From Bifidobacterium breve (lineage in GTDB: Bacteria; Actinomycetota; Actinomycetes; UBA12327): a stretch of DNA of 6,023 nt. Where the stretch lies: the NCBI GenBank assembly GCA_943332445.1, contig CALQPL010000076.1, forward strand, positions 1-6,023, given 5' to 3'. Shown one piece after another: positions 5,062 through 6,023 of the stretch. Made by a program: the position numbers and the translations under genes. The number at the start of each line of letters is the position of its first letter. Position 1 is the first letter of the stretch. The notes below the pieces were generated by a model. It saw only the letters and a list, made by a program, of their open reading frames with translations, did not search any database and had not been told where the DNA came from.

Positions 5062-6023
5062 ATGTTGCGATTCATTCGGCGAAATCTCGCCGCTCACAAA
5101 ATCCGCCTGATCCTTTCCGCTCTGGCTGTCGTCCTCGGTGTGGCCTTTGTTGCAGGAACCTGTATCTTCACTGACACGTTGTCAAAAACTTTTGATGACC
5201 TCTTTGCCCAAACAACGAGCGATGTGGAACTGACTCCACAGCAGGCCTTCACGACCAATCGGGCCCCGAGGGATCGAGAGATTTCTATTCCCGCGTCTTT
5301 GGTTGACCGTGTGGAGAAGTCGCCTGACGTTGAGCGTGCAGAGGGATTCGTGCAAGTTGACGGGGTCTACGTGATTGGCGACGACGGAAAAGTAGTCGGC
5401 ACGCCTGGCGCACCAGCTTTTGGAACCAGTTGGTCTGACGATGAAGAGCTGAGCCCCTATCGCCTCGTTCCCGGCGAAGGAAAAGGTCCTACCGCTGCTG
5501 GGCAAGTGGCCATTGATACCCAAACTGCCGAATCCGGTGGTCTGGCCGTTGGAGACACCATCAAGATCGTCACTCCGCGCGGACCTAGTCAAGCCAAGGT
5601 CACCGGCATCTTCCGTTTTGGAGCGTCTGGAAACCTCGCCGGTGCAAGTCTGACGGCGTTCGACCCGTTAACCGCTCAAAAGCTTCTTCTCGCCCCTGGG
5701 CAGGTTTCCGCGATCTCGGTTAAGTCCAAGGCTGGATTCACCCAGGACCAGACCAAGGCATCCATCGAAAAGACCCTCACACCCAGCGAGCGCAAGACAG
5801 TCAAGGTCCAAACCGGCAAGGAGGCCGCTGATGATCAGGCAGCCACCATTGCGGAGGCCTTGAGCTTCGTCAACATCTTCTTGCTCGTGTTTGCCATTCT
5901 GGCCCTGATCGTTGGCTCCTTCATCATCTTGAATACGTTCTCCATGCTGGTGGCTCAGCGATCTCGCGAACTCGCCCTTCTCCGCGCCTTGGGTGCCAGC
6001 CGGCGCCAAGTCACCGGCGCTGT
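5062..6023 (+). CDS. ABC transporter permease, FtsX/MacB family, N-terminal part (truncated by window edge)
   Basis: Membrane partner of the preceding ATPase; 320 residues are visible and the frame is open to the edge. The basic start MLRFIRRNLAAHKIR leads into TM1 (about 15-37). A large extracytoplasmic domain (about 40-265) follows, of the MacB periplasmic-core type, with the beta-rich stretch AVGDTIKIVTPRGPSQAKVT near 162-181. TM2 spans about 270-298 and begins the FtsX domain. Next is QRSRELALLRALGASRRQV (299-317), the conserved cytoplasmic helix that couples to the ATPase. Actinobacterial members are often about 800-850 residues with two such halves, so most of the protein probably lies beyond the window. 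The ATG at 5062 is 3 nt past the ATPase stop and has only a weak Shine-Dalgarno, consistent with translational coupling. Possible roles include lipoprotein or peptide export, or signalling to cell-wall enzymes. No cargo can be assigned. Confidence 0.93.
   Translation, partial: MLRFIRRNLAAHKIRLILSALAVVLGVAFVAGTCIFTDTLSKTFDDLFAQTTSDVELTPQQAFTTNRAPRDREISIPASLVDRVEKSPDVERAEGFVQVDGVYVIGDDGKVVGTPGAPAFGTSWSDDEELSPYRLVPGEGKGPTAAGQVAIDTQTAESGGLAVGDTIKIVTPRGPSQAKVTGIFRFGASGNLAGASLTAFDPLTAQKLLLAPGQVSAISVKSKAGFTQDQTKASIEKTLTPSERKTVKVQTGKEAADDQAATIAEALSFVNIFLLVFAILALIVGSFIILNTFSMLVAQRSRELALLRALGASRRQVTGA

Noticed and set aside
5182..5592. Minus-strand open frame of 136 codons opposite the permease extracytoplasmic domain
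   Set aside because: It is antisense to a continuous coding frame with clear family features, has no recognisable motif, and has no plausible upstream signals.
5668..6009. Minus-strand open frame opposite the FtsX-type permease
   Set aside because: It is a low-complexity shadow of the permease's second membrane segment and coupling helix, with no domain of its own.

Overview
The window reads as chromosomal DNA of an actinomycete-type bacterium (Actinomycetota). The strongest argument is the 5' part of arc/mpa, the ring ATPase of the Pup-proteasome system, followed by the gene set that often accompanies it in that phylum: a small ferredoxin, the tRNA m1A58 methyltransferase TrmI, a site-2-protease-type membrane peptidase and a RecB-like nuclease. 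M. tuberculosis keeps mpa (Rv2115c), trmI (Rv2118c) and the nuclease (Rv2119) close together; this comparison is from memory. By eye the base composition is moderate-to-high GC, lower than Streptomyces or Mycobacterium, so I do not name a genus.

Layout: (1) 1-849, minus strand: N-terminal 283 residues of Arc, running off the left edge. (2) 850-1018: divergent intergenic region with two ribosome-binding sites and a cluster of GGTC words. (3) 1019-1321, plus: ferredoxin, apparently starting at a non-standard ATC codon. (4) 1325-2179, minus: trmI, convergent with the ferredoxin and only 3 nt away. (5) 2191-3387, minus: M50 intramembrane metalloprotease with a CBS-like tail, directly upstream of trmI and probably co-transcribed with it. 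(6) 3388-3426: a 39-bp divergent promoter region in which both genes look leaderless. (7) 3427-4260, plus: RecB-family nuclease with an iron-staple cysteine pattern. (8) 4297-5058 and 5062 to the right edge, plus: ATPase and first part of the FtsX/MacB-type permease of an ABC system, cargo unknown.

How the parts fit: Arc unfolds pupylated proteins for the 20S proteasome, the M50 enzyme cleaves membrane proteins, TrmI stabilises tRNA, and the nuclease probably acts on DNA ends. They share a neighbourhood rather than a known pathway. The ABC pair is a separate unit, although it runs in the same direction as the nuclease with a 36-bp gap. I see no RNA genes, CRISPR, insertion sequences, long repeats or convincing terminators. 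I see no new defence-type system; the notable points are start-codon and promoter architecture and metal-ligand details.
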